This document shows positions 35,699-44,556 of a DNA stretch of 64,000 nucleotides, one piece after another. How positions within the stretch are numbered: the first letter of the stretch is position 1; each line of letters opens with the position of its first letter. The stretch is from an uncultured Chitinophaga sp. (GTDB lineage: Bacteria > Bacteroidota > Bacteroidia > Chitinophagales > Chitinophagaceae). The notes under the pieces are model-generated. The model made no database searches and was not told the origin of the DNA. It saw only the letters and a list, made by a program, of their open reading frames with translations. A program made the translations under genes and the position numbers. The stretch lies in the NCBI RefSeq assembly GCF_946479755.1, contig NZ_CAMLHC010000037.1, positions 14,728-78,727 on the forward strand, written 5' to 3'.

Positions 35699-36526
35699 AT
35701 GCTGAAAACCATTCTGCACGAGTACCTGGAGACTACCTGCGCCACCATTGTGACCGCGTTTGAACAGCTTCCGCATCCCTCCCGGCGGCAACAGGCGATC
35801 CATCAGTTGCGGGTGGGCAGTAAAAAAGTCCGTGCCCTGCTGGCGGTAGCCAAAGAGATACCCGGTTACCACCTGAAAACGGGGAATTACCTCACCACAC
35901 TGAAGTTACTGCAAAACCTTGGCGGCACTTCCCGCGACACCCGCTTACAGGAACAGGCGCTGACACGCTGTGAAAAAGTCGTCGGCTGGCGTTTTTCCGT
36001 GGCGCACCTGTTGCTGAAAACACGGCTGTCTACCGCCGACAGTGCGCTGGAAGCCACGGTGGAACGGCTTTCCATCAAAAAGCTCTCCCGGCTGCCGGAC
36101 GCCTTCAAGACTGCAATAGCCGGTATTGACGAATCCGCCGCCATCACAGCCATGATCAGCCATGTAGCCTCCACCTACAACAACACCACCCTGCCGGAAA
36201 GCAAAGCCCCGGCTGCGGCCTGGCATGATCTCCGGAAACGTATGAAACGGCTCTATTATCAACTGGGTATTATCGCACAGCTGCCTCACCATACCCACCG
36301 GTACCGGGAACAGCTGCGGCATACGAAAAAAGCCGGCCAGTTGCTGGGAGCATGGCATGATGCCAGTGAATTGTTATTGTTTGTAAAAACGACGGCAGCG
36401 CAGGTGAGAAAGGAAAAAATACAGCTGCCGGCAGCAGCGATGCAGCTGACGCAGTTGTTGCAAAGAGAAGCCAAAGAAAAACTGGCTGACAGCGTTAAAC
36501 ACCTGAAAGATTTGGGGATTTTTTGA
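35699..36526 (+). CDS. CHAD domain protein
   Basis: 275 residues. CHAD domains are conserved helical bundles with basic, His-rich surfaces that bind inorganic polyphosphate. Here the motifs appear as QQAIHQLRVGSKKVRALLAV near the N-terminus and AAAWHDLRKRMKRLYYQLGII with KAGQLLGAWHDASELL in the second half, the usual two-repeat layout. There is no CYTH triphosphatase domain fused or adjacent, so this is a stand-alone CHAD protein. The stop codon lies inside the left arm of a long nested hairpin shared with convergent hutG. Confidence 0.88.
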   Translation: MLKTILHEYLETTCATIVTAFEQLPHPSRRQQAIHQLRVGSKKVRALLAVAKEIPGYHLKTGNYLTTLKLLQNLGGTSRDTRLQEQALTRCEKVVGWRFSVAHLLLKTRLSTADSALEATVERLSIKKLSRLPDAFKTAIAGIDESAAITAMISHVASTYNNTTLPESKAPAAAWHDLRKRMKRLYYQLGIIAQLPHHTHRYREQLRHTKKAGQLLGAWHDASELLLFVKTTAAQVRKEKIQLPAAAMQLTQLLQREAKEKLADSVKHLKDLGIF

Positions 36527-36651
36527 TTTGCGATTTTTAGATTTCGGAGATTATAAAAAAGAAGACCAAAGCGAATAAAATATTCACTCTGGTCTTCTTT
36601 TTTATATCGCTCTTTTGATCCCCGAAATCTAAAAATCGCAAATCAAAAAAT
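36518..36651. terminator. Nested rod-like inverted repeat, bidirectional terminator
   Basis: The outer arms 36518-36547 and 36622-36651 are a perfect 30-bp inverted repeat of AT-rich, word-like sequence (TTTGATTTGCGATTTTTAG within it). Inside is a perfect 16-bp stem, TATAAAAAAGAAGACC (36552-36567) with GGTCTTCTTTTTTATA (36591-36606), and inside that GAATA/TATTC. The inner stem has A and T runs suitable for termination in both directions. It overlaps the last bases of the CHAD gene and ends 12 bases from the hutG stop. Confidence 0.85.
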
Positions 36652-36663
36652 TTCCAAATGACT

Positions 36664-37665
36664 TTATTCTTCCCCGCAATACGCCATCAGCGTTTCAAAC
36701 ACAATAGCAGCGCCCAGTTTGGCAGTACGATTGTCCTGATCGAGCGAGGGGTTCAGTTCGGCGATATCCACTCCCCTCACTTTTCCGCTGTGCATGATAG
36801 CCCTGTAACACTGCAGGAACAGGCCACCCGGCAGAATGCCGTTGTAGGCGGTAGCACTTACGCCCGGTGCAAAAGCTGCTGCAAACACATCGAGGCAGGT
36901 CGTCAGGTAGACGTGGTCCACCTGGCTGAGGAAATGTTGTATCGCTGCCAGCAGCGTGTCTTTGTCGTTCAGGTGAAAAGCGTCAGCGCCGACGTGGGTG
37001 ACGCCTTCTTCTCCGGCGATGTTAAACAGCTGGCGGGTATTCCCGTTTTTCTGGATACCGAGGGCGAGGTAGTTGAATGTTTCTCCGCTTTGTTTACAGT
37101 CCTGTGCCAGTTGCCAGAAGCCGGTACCGGAGCTGGGACCTTCTGCGCCGGGGATGCGGATATCGAAGTGGGCGTCGAAGTTGATCAGTCCGAGGGCGCC
37201 TTTCTTTTGGGTGAACTTACGGATACCACTGGCATGGCCATACGTAATTTCGTGGCCGCCGCCCAGCAATACCGGCAGGTAACCGGCGGTGAGCAGGGCC
37301 TGTACCGCCTGGCTGAGCACCAGTTGCGCTTCTTCCAGAGCGGCGCCGTTGCAGACGATATCGCCGGCATCCAGCAGCACCGTATTTTCCACGAAGTGGG
37401 CAGGAAAGCTGGCCACCGCTTTTCTCAGGGCGCCCGGGCCTTCCGCCGCGCCGGTACGGCCTTTGTTGCGGCGTACGCCTTCATCGCAGGCGAACCCGAG
37501 GAATGCCACGCCTTTCTGTCCTTTTCCCAGGGGAGGGAGCGGCTGTTGCAGCAGGTCCACCGTGCGGACCACCTGATGCCAGCGCAACAGGTCTGTTTCT
37601 GTACCATCGGTACGGCCGGTCCACACATCGGGGGCCGTTGGCCGGTAGCTATCCTTTGTTATCAT
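36664..37665 (-). CDS. hutG: Formimidoylglutamase
   Basis: 333 residues. An arginase/agmatinase-fold enzyme with its Mn-binding motifs: GGGHEITYGHASG, NFDAHFDIR, and TTCLDVFAAAFAPGVSA in place of the usual DxDxxDP-like segment. Last gene of the histidine-utilisation operon; it hydrolyses N-formimidoyl-glutamate to glutamate and formamide. The gene starts 4 bases after the hutI stop, showing tight coupling. Hut context makes formimidoylglutamase much more likely than an agmatinase. Confidence 0.93.
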   Translation of the reverse strand: MITKDSYRPTAPDVWTGRTDGTETDLLRWHQVVRTVDLLQQPLPPLGKGQKGVAFLGFACDEGVRRNKGRTGAAEGPGALRKAVASFPAHFVENTVLLDAGDIVCNGAALEEAQLVLSQAVQALLTAGYLPVLLGGGHEITYGHASGIRKFTQKKGALGLINFDAHFDIRIPGAEGPSSGTGFWQLAQDCKQSGETFNYLALGIQKNGNTRQLFNIAGEEGVTHVGADAFHLNDKDTLLAAIQHFLSQVDHVYLTTCLDVFAAAFAPGVSATAYNGILPGGLFLQCYRAIMHSGKVRGVDIAELNPSLDQDNRTAKLGAAIVFETLMAYCGEE

Positions 37666-37669
37666 AAGT

Positions 37670-38899
37670 CTATTGAACTAATTCTCCTTTTTTCCACACC
37701 ATCACCGGTTTCATTTTACCCTGATAGTACAGGATGTCCCGGAAATCGGCGGTGGGGTAAGCCTGCATGTCGGCGGCGAAGCCTGCCAGCAGCTGGCCGG
37801 CGTCTTTCAGCTGCAATGCCGGCGCGGCCCGGAAGGTCAGGGCTGCCAATACTTCAGCGGTTGACAGTTTCTCCGCAGCGCTCATCACGGCCGCCTGTAC
37901 CAGCAGATCGCCCATGGGAGCTGATCCGGGGTTCCAGTCGCTCGCAATGGCTACCGATGCACCAGCATTCAGCAATCTGCGTGCCGGGGCGTAATGCATG
38001 CCCAGTCCGAGGGAGGCGCCGGGCAGTACTACCGCCACGGTGTCAGATTTGGCCAGCAGGTCTACCTCCTGGTCACTGCTGGCTTCCAGGTGATCGGCAG
38101 ACAGTGCGCCGGCTGCCACAGCTACCGCTGCGCCGCCAGCGCTGAACTGGTCCGCATGCACGGTGGCCGCAAAGCCCAGTTCACGGGCCTGCTGCAGGTA
38201 AGTGAGGGCTGCTTTCGCAGAGAAAGCAGTTTCTTCGATGAAGATGTCCACCCTGTCTGTCAGCGATTCCGCTTTCAGGACGGGCAGCAGCTCATGCAGC
38301 GCCCATTGCAGGTATTCGTCTTCCGTGCCGGAGAAATCACGCGGTTTCATATGTGCTGCCAGGCAGGTAGGCACCAGGGTGGGGCCTGTATGCAGTGAGG
38401 CCTGCTGAATGGCACGCAGCATTTTCACTTCACTTTCAAAGTTAAGTCCGTAGCCGCTTTTCACCTCTATGGTGGTAACGCCCTCCTGCAGGTGGCGGTT
38501 TGCCCGCGCCACCGTATTCTCTACCAGAGTAACGAGATCGGCTACACGTGTTTTGGTGACCGAGTCCCAGATACCGCCGCCGGCGCGGGCTATCTCGAGG
38601 TAACTTTTCCCGGCGATGCGCATGGCATAATCGCGGCTGCGGGTACCGTCGTAACAGATATGTGTGTGGCAATCGATGAAGCCGGGTAACAGCACGGTGG
38701 GTTTATCGATGAAAGCCACCTCGCAGTCAGGATGTTCCTTTAACAGCGTTTTATAAGGCCCTATGGCTACGATCTTTCCCCCGCTTACTACCACACCGCC
38801 TTTTTCGATAACGGTCAGCTGTTCGTCCTGCAAGGTACCTTTCAGCGGCAGGCCGCTGAGGGGGAGGATTTGCGAGAAGGGCCCCAGTAATATTTTCAT
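37670..38899 (-). CDS. hutI: Imidazolonepropionase
   Basis: 409 residues from the ATG at 38899 (MKILLGPFSQILPLSG). A longer in-frame reading exists but its first 40 residues look like translated spacer. It is an amidohydrolase-superfamily enzyme that opens the imidazolone ring to N-formimidoyl-glutamate. Metal-binding motifs: LLPGFIDCHTHICYDGTRSRDY, TTIEVKSGYGLNFESEVKML, ATVHADQFSAGGAAVAVAAGALSADHLEAS and VAIASDWNPGSAPMGDL. Third enzyme of the pathway, between hutU and hutG. Confidence 0.95.
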   Translation of the reverse strand: MKILLGPFSQILPLSGLPLKGTLQDEQLTVIEKGGVVVSGGKIVAIGPYKTLLKEHPDCEVAFIDKPTVLLPGFIDCHTHICYDGTRSRDYAMRIAGKSYLEIARAGGGIWDSVTKTRVADLVTLVENTVARANRHLQEGVTTIEVKSGYGLNFESEVKMLRAIQQASLHTGPTLVPTCLAAHMKPRDFSGTEDEYLQWALHELLPVLKAESLTDRVDIFIEETAFSAKAALTYLQQARELGFAATVHADQFSAGGAAVAVAAGALSADHLEASSDQEVDLLAKSDTVAVVLPGASLGLGMHYAPARRLLNAGASVAIASDWNPGSAPMGDLLVQAAVMSAAEKLSTAEVLAALTFRAAPALQLKDAGQLLAGFAADMQAYPTADFRDILYYQGKMKPVMVWKKGELVQ

Positions 38900-38930
38900 G
38901 GTGCTTTTATTAATCAAAAAATCCCTAATA

Positions 38931-40613
38931 CTATATGTTGATACCGAATTTATCGGCCCACTGTTGTGCTTTTTCGTAGCCGGCGTCCGCGTGGCGGAAG
39001 ATGCCCATGGCCGGATCATTGAACAGCACGCGGCCCAGGCAGGCGGCTGCGCGGTCTGTACCGTCGGCCAGTACGACCATGCCGGCGTGCTGGGAGTAGC
39101 CCATGCCTACGCCACCGCCGTGGTGGAAGGATACCCAGGTAGCGCCGCCGCCGGTGTTGGACATGAGGTTGAGCAGCGTCCAGTCGCTGACAGCATCGGA
39201 GCCGTCTTTCATCGCTTCTGTTTCGCGGTTGGGGGAGGCAACGGAGCCACAGTCCAGGTGATCGCGGCCGATCACGATAGGTGCTTTCACTTTACCGGTG
39301 CGTACCAGTTCATTGAAGATAAGGCCTGCTTTTTCTCTTTCGCCGAGGCCGAGCCAGCAGATACGGGCGGGCAGTCCCTGGAAGGCCACTTTTTCCTGCG
39401 CCTGTTTGAGCCAGTTGATCAGGTGGGTGTTTTCAGGGAAAGCTTCCATCAGTGCGCGGTCGGTGGTATAGATATCTTCCGGGTCGCCGGAGAGGGCCAC
39501 CCAGCGGAAGGGACCTTTTCCTTCGCAGAAAAGCGGGCGGATATAGGCCGGTGTGAAGCCGGGGAAGTTAAAGGCGTTGGGTTCTCCGCCTTCCCTGGCG
39601 AATTCGCGGAGGTTGTTGCCGTAGTCGAAGGTCACAGCGCCTTTCTGCTGCATTTCCAGCATGAAGCCTACGTGGCGGGCCATGCTTTTGAGCGACAGTT
39701 CGCGGTAGCGGGCGGGGTCTTTCTTACGCAGTTCCAGTGCGGCTTCCAGCGTCATGCCGTTGGGAACGTAGCCGTTGATCGGATCGTGCGCAGAAGTCTG
39801 GTCTGTCAGCATATCGGGGATGATATTGTCTTTGAGCAGGCGTTCCAGCATATCGCCGGCATCGCTCACCAGGCCGATGGACAGCGGTTGTCCTTTAGCC
39901 ATGGCTTCTTTCGCCCAGGCTACTGCCTCTTCGTAGGAGGAGGTCATGCGGTCGATGTAGCGGGTATCGATACGTTTCCGGATACGGGTAGGATCGATAT
40001 CAGCGGCGAGCATCACGCCGCCGGCCATGGTGGCGGCCAGTGGCTGGGCGCCGCCCATACCGCCGATGCCGGCGGTGACGATCAGTTTACCGGACAGGTC
40101 GCCGTTGAAATGCTGGCGGCCGCATTCCATAAAAGTTTCGTAAGTGCCTTGCAGGATGCCTTGTGTGCCGATGTATATCCAGCTGCCGGCGGTCATCTGG
40201 CCGTACATCATGAGGCCTTTGGCGCGCAGTTCGTTGAAATGGTCCCAGGTGGCCCATTTAGGCACGAGGTTACTGTTGGCCAGCATCACGCGGGGCGCCT
40301 GCGGGTGGGTACGCACGATGCCTACGGGTTTGCCGGACTGCACCAGCAGGGAGTGGTCTTCATCCAGTTCCAGTAAGGTCTTAATGATTTTCTCCAGGGC
40401 TTCGCGGTTGCGGGCAGCCTGGCCAATACCGCCGTACACCACCAGTTCATCGGGGTTTTCGGCTACTTCAGCGTCGAGGTTGTTGAGCAGCATGCGCAGC
40501 GGGGCTTCCGTCTGCCAGGATTTAGCATGCAGCTGTGCGCCGCGGGGCGCCTTGTAGTGCGGATGTGCCGCGTATTGTTTAATAAAGTCCAAACTGGTCA
40601 TGGTAGATGCCAT
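38931..40613 (-). CDS. hutU: Urocanate hydratase
   Basis: 560 residues. Urocanase uses tightly bound NAD as an electrophile to convert urocanate to imidazolonepropionate. Recognisable segments: [25 protein letters not shown] [120 protein letters not shown] and [17 protein letters not shown] with the active-site region. The ATG at 40613 or the one at 40601 may be used; both overlap the end of hutH, by 35 or 23 bases, suggesting translational coupling. Confidence 0.97.
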   Translation of the reverse strand: MASTMTSLDFIKQYAAHPHYKAPRGAQLHAKSWQTEAPLRMLLNNLDAEVAENPDELVVYGGIGQAARNREALEKIIKTLLELDEDHSLLVQSGKPVGIVRTHPQAPRVMLANSNLVPKWATWDHFNELRAKGLMMYGQMTAGSWIYIGTQGILQGTYETFMECGRQHFNGDLSGKLIVTAGIGGMGGAQPLAATMAGGVMLAADIDPTRIRKRIDTRYIDRMTSSYEEAVAWAKEAMAKGQPLSIGLVSDAGDMLERLLKDNIIPDMLTDQTSAHDPINGYVPNGMTLEAALELRKKDPARYRELSLKSMARHVGFMLEMQQKGAVTFDYGNNLREFAREGGEPNAFNFPGFTPAYIRPLFCEGKGPFRWVALSGDPEDIYTTDRALMEAFPENTHLINWLKQAQEKVAFQGLPARICWLGLGEREKAGLIFNELVRTGKVKAPIVIGRDHLDCGSVASPNRETEAMKDGSDAVSDWTLLNLMSNTGGGATWVSFHHGGGVGMGYSQHAGMVVLADGTDRAAACLGRVLFNDPAMGIFRHADAGYEKAQQWADKFGINI

Positions 40614-42147
40614 TTAAAGGTAATTGATGTTGTGCGGCGGCTTCGTTGGCTACGCGCACAAGAGAGTGGTCCGTGATGATTTGGTGTAAAGCTTCGATAT
40701 CGTAGGCGAAGATGCGGTCTTTGTCAGCGAAAGACACTTTTTCGCGGGTGTAGCGGTGTACGGCTTCCAGGATGGGGCCGGATTTGAGCGGCCGGCGGAA
40801 ATCCACCGCCTGGGCGGCGTAAAGCAGTTCGATGGCGAGGATGTATTCCAGGTTACCGATCACCTGGTTGAGTTTGCGGCCGCTGATGGAGCCCATGGAC
40901 ACGTGGTCTTCCTGTCCGAGGGAAGTGGGTACGCTGTCAGCGCTGGCGGGGAAACAAAGGGTTTTGTTTTCCGTTACCAGTGCGGCGGTGGTGTATTGTG
41001 GTATCATGAATCCGGAGTTGAGGCCGGCGTCGTTGATGAGGAGTTTAGGCAGGCCATATCGTCCTTCGATCATCATGTAGCTGCGCCTGTCGGAGATATT
41101 GCCCAGTTCCGCTGCTGCTACGGTGGCATAGTCCAGCGGCAAAGCCATTGGCTGGCCGTGGAAGTTACCGCCGCTGATGGTGTCTGTGTCACTGAAGATG
41201 ATGGGGTTGTCTGTCACCGCGTTGAGCTCAATGGTGGTCAGTTCGAGCAGGTGCAGCCATGCGGTGCGGGAGGCGCCGTGTACCTGTGGCATACAGCGGA
41301 GGGAGTATGGGTCCTGAACGCGGCCGCAGTCCACATGCGACGCCATAATTTCGGAGTTGTCCAGCATGGTTTTGAGGCGGTGGGCCACCAGCTGGTTGCC
41401 GGGGAACGGGCGGATGGCGTGCAGGCGTGGATCGAAAGGTTTATGGGTACCCATGAGTCCTTCGAGGGAGAGGGCACCGATGATGTCTGCCGCTTCCAGC
41501 GCGTTGTACAGGCGTTGCACCGCTTTCACGGCGAAGGAGAGGATAAACTGGGTACCGTTGATCAGCGCCAGGCCTTCTTTGGGGCCGAGCACCACGGGTT
41601 GTATGCCTTCCTGTTGCAGTACGGCTTCCATGGGGGTCACCTGTCCTTTGTACCACACTTTCCCGAGGCCTATCAGGGGCAGGAAGAGGTGCGACAGCGG
41701 GGCCAGGTCGCCGGAGGCGCCCACAGAACCTTTTTCAGGCACCAGCGGGGTGACCTTGTTTTCGATATGCCAGATGATACGCTCCAGCGTGGAGAGGGCG
41801 GCGCCGGAGTAACCCTGTGCCAGTGCATGCACTTTGGTGATGAGCATGATCCGTGCGATCTCTTCGGGGATAGGGTTGCCTACGCCTACGCTGTGGCTTT
41901 GCAGGATATTGTACTGCAGGGCGCGGGTATCTTCTTCAGAGATTTTGGTATCGCAGAGGGGGCCGAAGCCGGTGTTGATACCATATACCGTGGTATGCTG
42001 CGATACGATCTGTTGTACGTATCCGTTGCTGGTATTGACTTTGGTGATGACTTCCGGGGTGAGGACGCCTTTCGTTTTGCCTGCGGCAATGTCGAGCACC
42101 ACACCTACCGTCAGCTGGTCGATACCGTATTTAAAAATAACACTCAT
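40579..42147 (-). CDS. hutH: Histidine ammonia-lyase
   Basis: 522 residues. It deaminates L-histidine to trans-urocanate. The autocatalytic MIO prosthetic group forms from Ala144-Ser145-Gly146 in [14 protein letters not shown]. Other family segments: [73 protein letters not shown] and [18 protein letters not shown]. First enzyme of the operon, 31 bases after the MarR regulator gene on the same strand. Confidence 0.97.
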   Translation of the reverse strand: MSVIFKYGIDQLTVGVVLDIAAGKTKGVLTPEVITKVNTSNGYVQQIVSQHTTVYGINTGFGPLCDTKISEEDTRALQYNILQSHSVGVGNPIPEEIARIMLITKVHALAQGYSGAALSTLERIIWHIENKVTPLVPEKGSVGASGDLAPLSHLFLPLIGLGKVWYKGQVTPMEAVLQQEGIQPVVLGPKEGLALINGTQFILSFAVKAVQRLYNALEAADIIGALSLEGLMGTHKPFDPRLHAIRPFPGNQLVAHRLKTMLDNSEIMASHVDCGRVQDPYSLRCMPQVHGASRTAWLHLLELTTIELNAVTDNPIIFSDTDTISGGNFHGQPMALPLDYATVAAAELGNISDRRSYMMIEGRYGLPKLLINDAGLNSGFMIPQYTTAALVTENKTLCFPASADSVPTSLGQEDHVSMGSISGRKLNQVIGNLEYILAIELLYAAQAVDFRRPLKSGPILEAVHRYTREKVSFADKDRIFAYDIEALHQIITDHSLVRVANEAAAQHQLPLNGIYHDQFGLY

Positions 42148-42186
42148 GGTTGTTGGTTTATGGACAAAAGATTGCCTGGTGTATGA

Positions 42187-42678
42187 TTAGTCGTTTTGTT
42201 GGATCGATTTGATCACTCTTGCTGAAAGCGGCTGCTGCTGTACCGCCTGTTCCACCTGCGCGATGGCGGCGAGCAGTTGCTGGCTTTGTTTGTTTTCCGT
42301 GACCAGTTCTTCCATGGCCGCGGAAATCGCTTTCCAGATGGGCTGTATCTGTTGCAGCATGTCTGTCCCTTTTTTGGTGAAGGCTACCAGTTGGCGGCGG
42401 CCGTCTTCTTTACAGGGCGTGGTTTTGAGCAACCCTTTTTTGCGCAGGTTGGTCACCATCTGGCTCACGGCCGAGTGGGATATTTCCAGCTGTTCAGCGA
42501 TATCGATGATGGGCATGGGCTGCTGGCCGGCCAGCAGGTAGAATACGGGAAACCAGCTGGCGTCGAAAGGGATGCCGGCCTGTTCATATACCTTGTTGAC
42601 TTCCGCGAGAAAGTATTCGCTGAGCCGGCGCAGGCGGCTGCCGAAGACAAGGTACCCGAGTGAAGGATAAAAACTCAT
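42187..42678 (-). CDS. MarR-family regulator of the hut operon (predicted)
   Basis: 163 residues from the ATG at 42678; the longer frame starts with TTG. It has a MarR winged helix: MPIIDIAEQLEISHSAVSQMVTNLRKKGLLKTTPCKEDGRRQLVAFTKKG, preceded by an N-terminal dimerisation helix region (YLVFGSRLRRLSEYFLAEVNKVYEQAG). It is the first gene of a five-gene minus-strand operon with hutHUIG. Other bacteria use GntR-type HutC or HutP for this role, so a MarR protein as the local hut regulator is notable. Two near-identical palindromes in its own upstream region are likely binding sites (inference), which would make it autoregulatory. Confidence 0.88.
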   Translation of the reverse strand: MSFYPSLGYLVFGSRLRRLSEYFLAEVNKVYEQAGIPFDASWFPVFYLLAGQQPMPIIDIAEQLEISHSAVSQMVTNLRKKGLLKTTPCKEDGRRQLVAFTKKGTDMLQQIQPIWKAISAAMEELVTENKQSQQLLAAIAQVEQAVQQQPLSARVIKSIQQND

Positions 42679-42787
42679 TATACTCAATTACGAATTAAGA
42701 ACCGATGATCAGGGCTATGAGGCTTACGAAAGGCTGATGTTATCGTACCCCCGTGAACTCATTCCGTTTCCTTTGTGTTCAGACAAT

Positions 42788-42810
42788 CAAATTATATAAG
42801 CGCTTATATA
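42788..42810 (-). promoter_or_regulatory. Promoter-operator palindrome 1 of marR-hut operon
   Basis: TATATAAGCGCTTATATA (42793-42810) is a perfect 18-bp palindrome. On the minus strand it runs straight into TATAATTTG (complement of 42788-42796), a TA-N3-TTTG variant of the -7 element. A bound dimer would cover the promoter. It lies about 110 bases upstream of the marR start. Confidence 0.65.
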
Positions 42811-42895
42811 TTTATTTTTAAAAAAGATGATAAACAGGCGGAAGGAGCCAATGGCGGGCATCCGCGGTTATCATCGGGCTATTCTTGTGTTACAA

Positions 42896-42918
42896 CAAAT
42901 TATATAAGCACTTATACA
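42896..42918 (-). promoter_or_regulatory. Promoter-operator palindrome 2 of marR-hut operon
   Basis: TATATAAGCACTTATACA (42901-42918) differs from site 1 at two positions and keeps the same CAAAT flank, so the same TATAATTTG element reads leftward. The copies are exactly 108 bases apart. It may be a second promoter or an auxiliary operator for looping or cooperative binding. Confidence 0.6.
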
Positions 42919-42962
42919 ATATTAAGAAAAAATAACCAAGCGCCAAGGGAGGTCAGGATTTT

Positions 42963-43021
42963 TTTCCCTGTATCAGCCAGGAGCCGGGTCATATGCCCGT
43001 GCCGTGGCTGATACAGGGAAA
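42963..43021. other. Strong hairpin without T tract, after the SET gene
   Basis: TTTCCCTGTATCAGCCA (42963-42979) and TGGCTGATACAGGGAAA (43005-43021) form a perfect 17-bp stem around a loop with a second partial stem (GGGTCATATGCCC). It lies 37 bases past the SET-domain stop. Read in that gene's direction it is followed by an A run rather than T, so simple intrinsic termination is not obvious. Confidence 0.7.
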
Positions 43022-43058
43022 GTTACCGGGCGGGAAGCCATACGGCCTCCGTCCATCC

Positions 43059-43472
43059 TTATTTGGCCTTAGCCTGGTTTTCCTTGTTGCGTTTCATATC
43101 GAACCAAACAGGGGAGTCATCTTCCACATCGCCGTTATAGTTAATAAACAGCTCTTCACCCTTTTTGATATCGCGACGGGTAATGATGCTCATGGTTTCA
43201 GCCTCAAAATCCATTTCGTATACGCAATTGGGGTTATACTCGTGGTTATAGATGGAGCAGAACCCCAGGGCAATGCAGGAGCGGGTTTCGCGGACGCCCC
43301 AGAGGAAAATGTAGTTATGGAGCTTTGTTTTGTCGACAATCTCCGTATCGTCGTAAGAGAGGACCAGCACGGGCGACGTTTCGATCCGGGTACCGGCGGG
43401 TATCCTTTCTTTGGTATATACGCCGCGGCCTCTTCCCTTAGACTTATCAATGTACAAGTATGGCTTTATCAT
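43059..43472 (-). CDS. SET-domain protein
   Basis: 137 residues, essentially a bare SET domain. Seen: KGRGRGVYTKERIPAGTRIETSPVLVLSY (N-terminal SET strands), SIYNHEYNPNCVYEMD (matching the NHS...PNC signature that helps bind S-adenosylmethionine and form the pseudoknot) and IKKGEELFINYNGD (the catalytic GEELxxxY segment). Such short bacterial SET proteins are candidate protein lysine methyltransferases, but targets are mostly unknown. The C-terminus is basic (DMKRNKENQAKAK). No histone-like gene is adjacent. Confidence 0.9.
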   Translation of the reverse strand: MIKPYLYIDKSKGRGRGVYTKERIPAGTRIETSPVLVLSYDDTEIVDKTKLHNYIFLWGVRETRSCIALGFCSIYNHEYNPNCVYEMDFEAETMSIITRRDIKKGEELFINYNGDVEDDSPVWFDMKRNKENQAKAK

Positions 43473-43621
43473 AGCACTTTATCGAATAAAAGAAAGGCGT
43501 AAAGTAAAGTTAAAGGAAGAAGTTATCAAAATCATGTTGAAAAATTTTAGGTTTGCGGCCCGAATTAATTTTCTTTTACGGTACCGGAAGTTACTTTTAC
43601 CCGGATGCTAACTGTAAGCTT

Positions 43622-44497
43622 ATGATCAATTACAACCCAAAAGACTGGTTTACCTTCATTTTCCGTATCCACAAGGCGGACACGGTACGGAAGCTCTTTC
43701 CGATGTTTATCGCGCTCTCCATCTATTCCGCTATCGTGGCGTGGCTGGAGCTGTCGTTCTGGAAGCTGTCGGCCAACAGTGAGGTCAAAAACATATCCCT
43801 GATGCACGGGCTGCTGGGATTTGTGATCTCCCTGTTGCTCGTATTCCGTACCAATACCGCCTATGACCGCTGGTGGGAAGGCCGCCGCCAGTGGGGCACG
43901 CTGGTGAACAGCAGCCGCAACCTGGCCATCAAGCTGCAGGCCATGCTGCCAGCCGGCAATACAGCAGCCCGGGCGTTCTTCCGGGTCATGATCCCCAACT
44001 ATGCCTTCGGTCTGAAGAACCATCTGCGGAAGATCTACAAGGAAGAAGAGATGGAGCCGTTGCCCGAAGGCCAGGCCCCGCTGGACCTGTCCAAACACGT
44101 GCCCAACCAGCTGGCCACCCGTATCCTGCAGAAAATAGCAGAACTGCAGCGCGAAGGGCAACTGACCGGCGACCAGCTGATCGTGCTTAACAACGAACTG
44201 CAGTCCTTCACCGAAGTATGCGGCGCCTGTGAACGTATCCAGAGCACCCCTATCCCCTTCAGTTACAGCGTATTTATCAAAAAATTCATTTTCTTCTATA
44301 TCATGACCATGCCCTTTGGGTATGTATTCAGCCTGGGATACCTCATTATTCCCATGGTCGTATTCATCTTTTTTGTACTGGCCAGCCTTGAGCTGATCGC
44401 GGAAGAAATCGAGGACCCGTTTGGCTTTGATGCCAACGACCTGCCTACCGACACTATTTCCAATAATATCCGCAAGCACGTAGGAGAATTATTATAG
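43622..44497 (+). CDS. Bestrophin-family ion channel
   Basis: 291 residues from the ATG at 43622; the longer frame begins at a TTG with spacer-like residues. Matches the bacterial bestrophin (UPF0187/YneE) family: MINYNPKDWFTFIFRIHKADTVRKLFPMF, a first membrane helix IALSIYSAIVAWLEL, LLGFVISLLLVFRTNTAYDRWWEGRRQWGTLVNSSRNLA (the family hallmark), and late helices IFFYIMTMPFGYVFSLGYLIIPMVVFIFFVLASLELIAEEIEDPFG. Bacterial homologues form pentameric cation channels. It is followed by mgtE after about 60 bases, both on the plus strand, suggesting an ion-transport pair. Confidence 0.92.
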   Translation: MINYNPKDWFTFIFRIHKADTVRKLFPMFIALSIYSAIVAWLELSFWKLSANSEVKNISLMHGLLGFVISLLLVFRTNTAYDRWWEGRRQWGTLVNSSRNLAIKLQAMLPAGNTAARAFFRVMIPNYAFGLKNHLRKIYKEEEMEPLPEGQAPLDLSKHVPNQLATRILQKIAELQREGQLTGDQLIVLNNELQSFTEVCGACERIQSTPIPFSYSVFIKKFIFFYIMTMPFGYVFSLGYLIIPMVVFIFFVLASLELIAEEIEDPFGFDANDLPTDTISNNIRKHVGELL

Positions 44498-44556
44498 CGT
44501 TAACCCCGGAGGCGTTTTATTTTAACTTATTTTCGCGCATAGAGTCAAATTAGTAC

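Noticed and set aside
38763..40376. A 537-codon frame antisense to hutU and hutI
   Set aside because: It mirrors hutU and hutI codons, has biased composition (Val, Gly, His, Phe) and no recognisable motif. The same applies to the antisense frames at 36658-38145 and 40756-42186.
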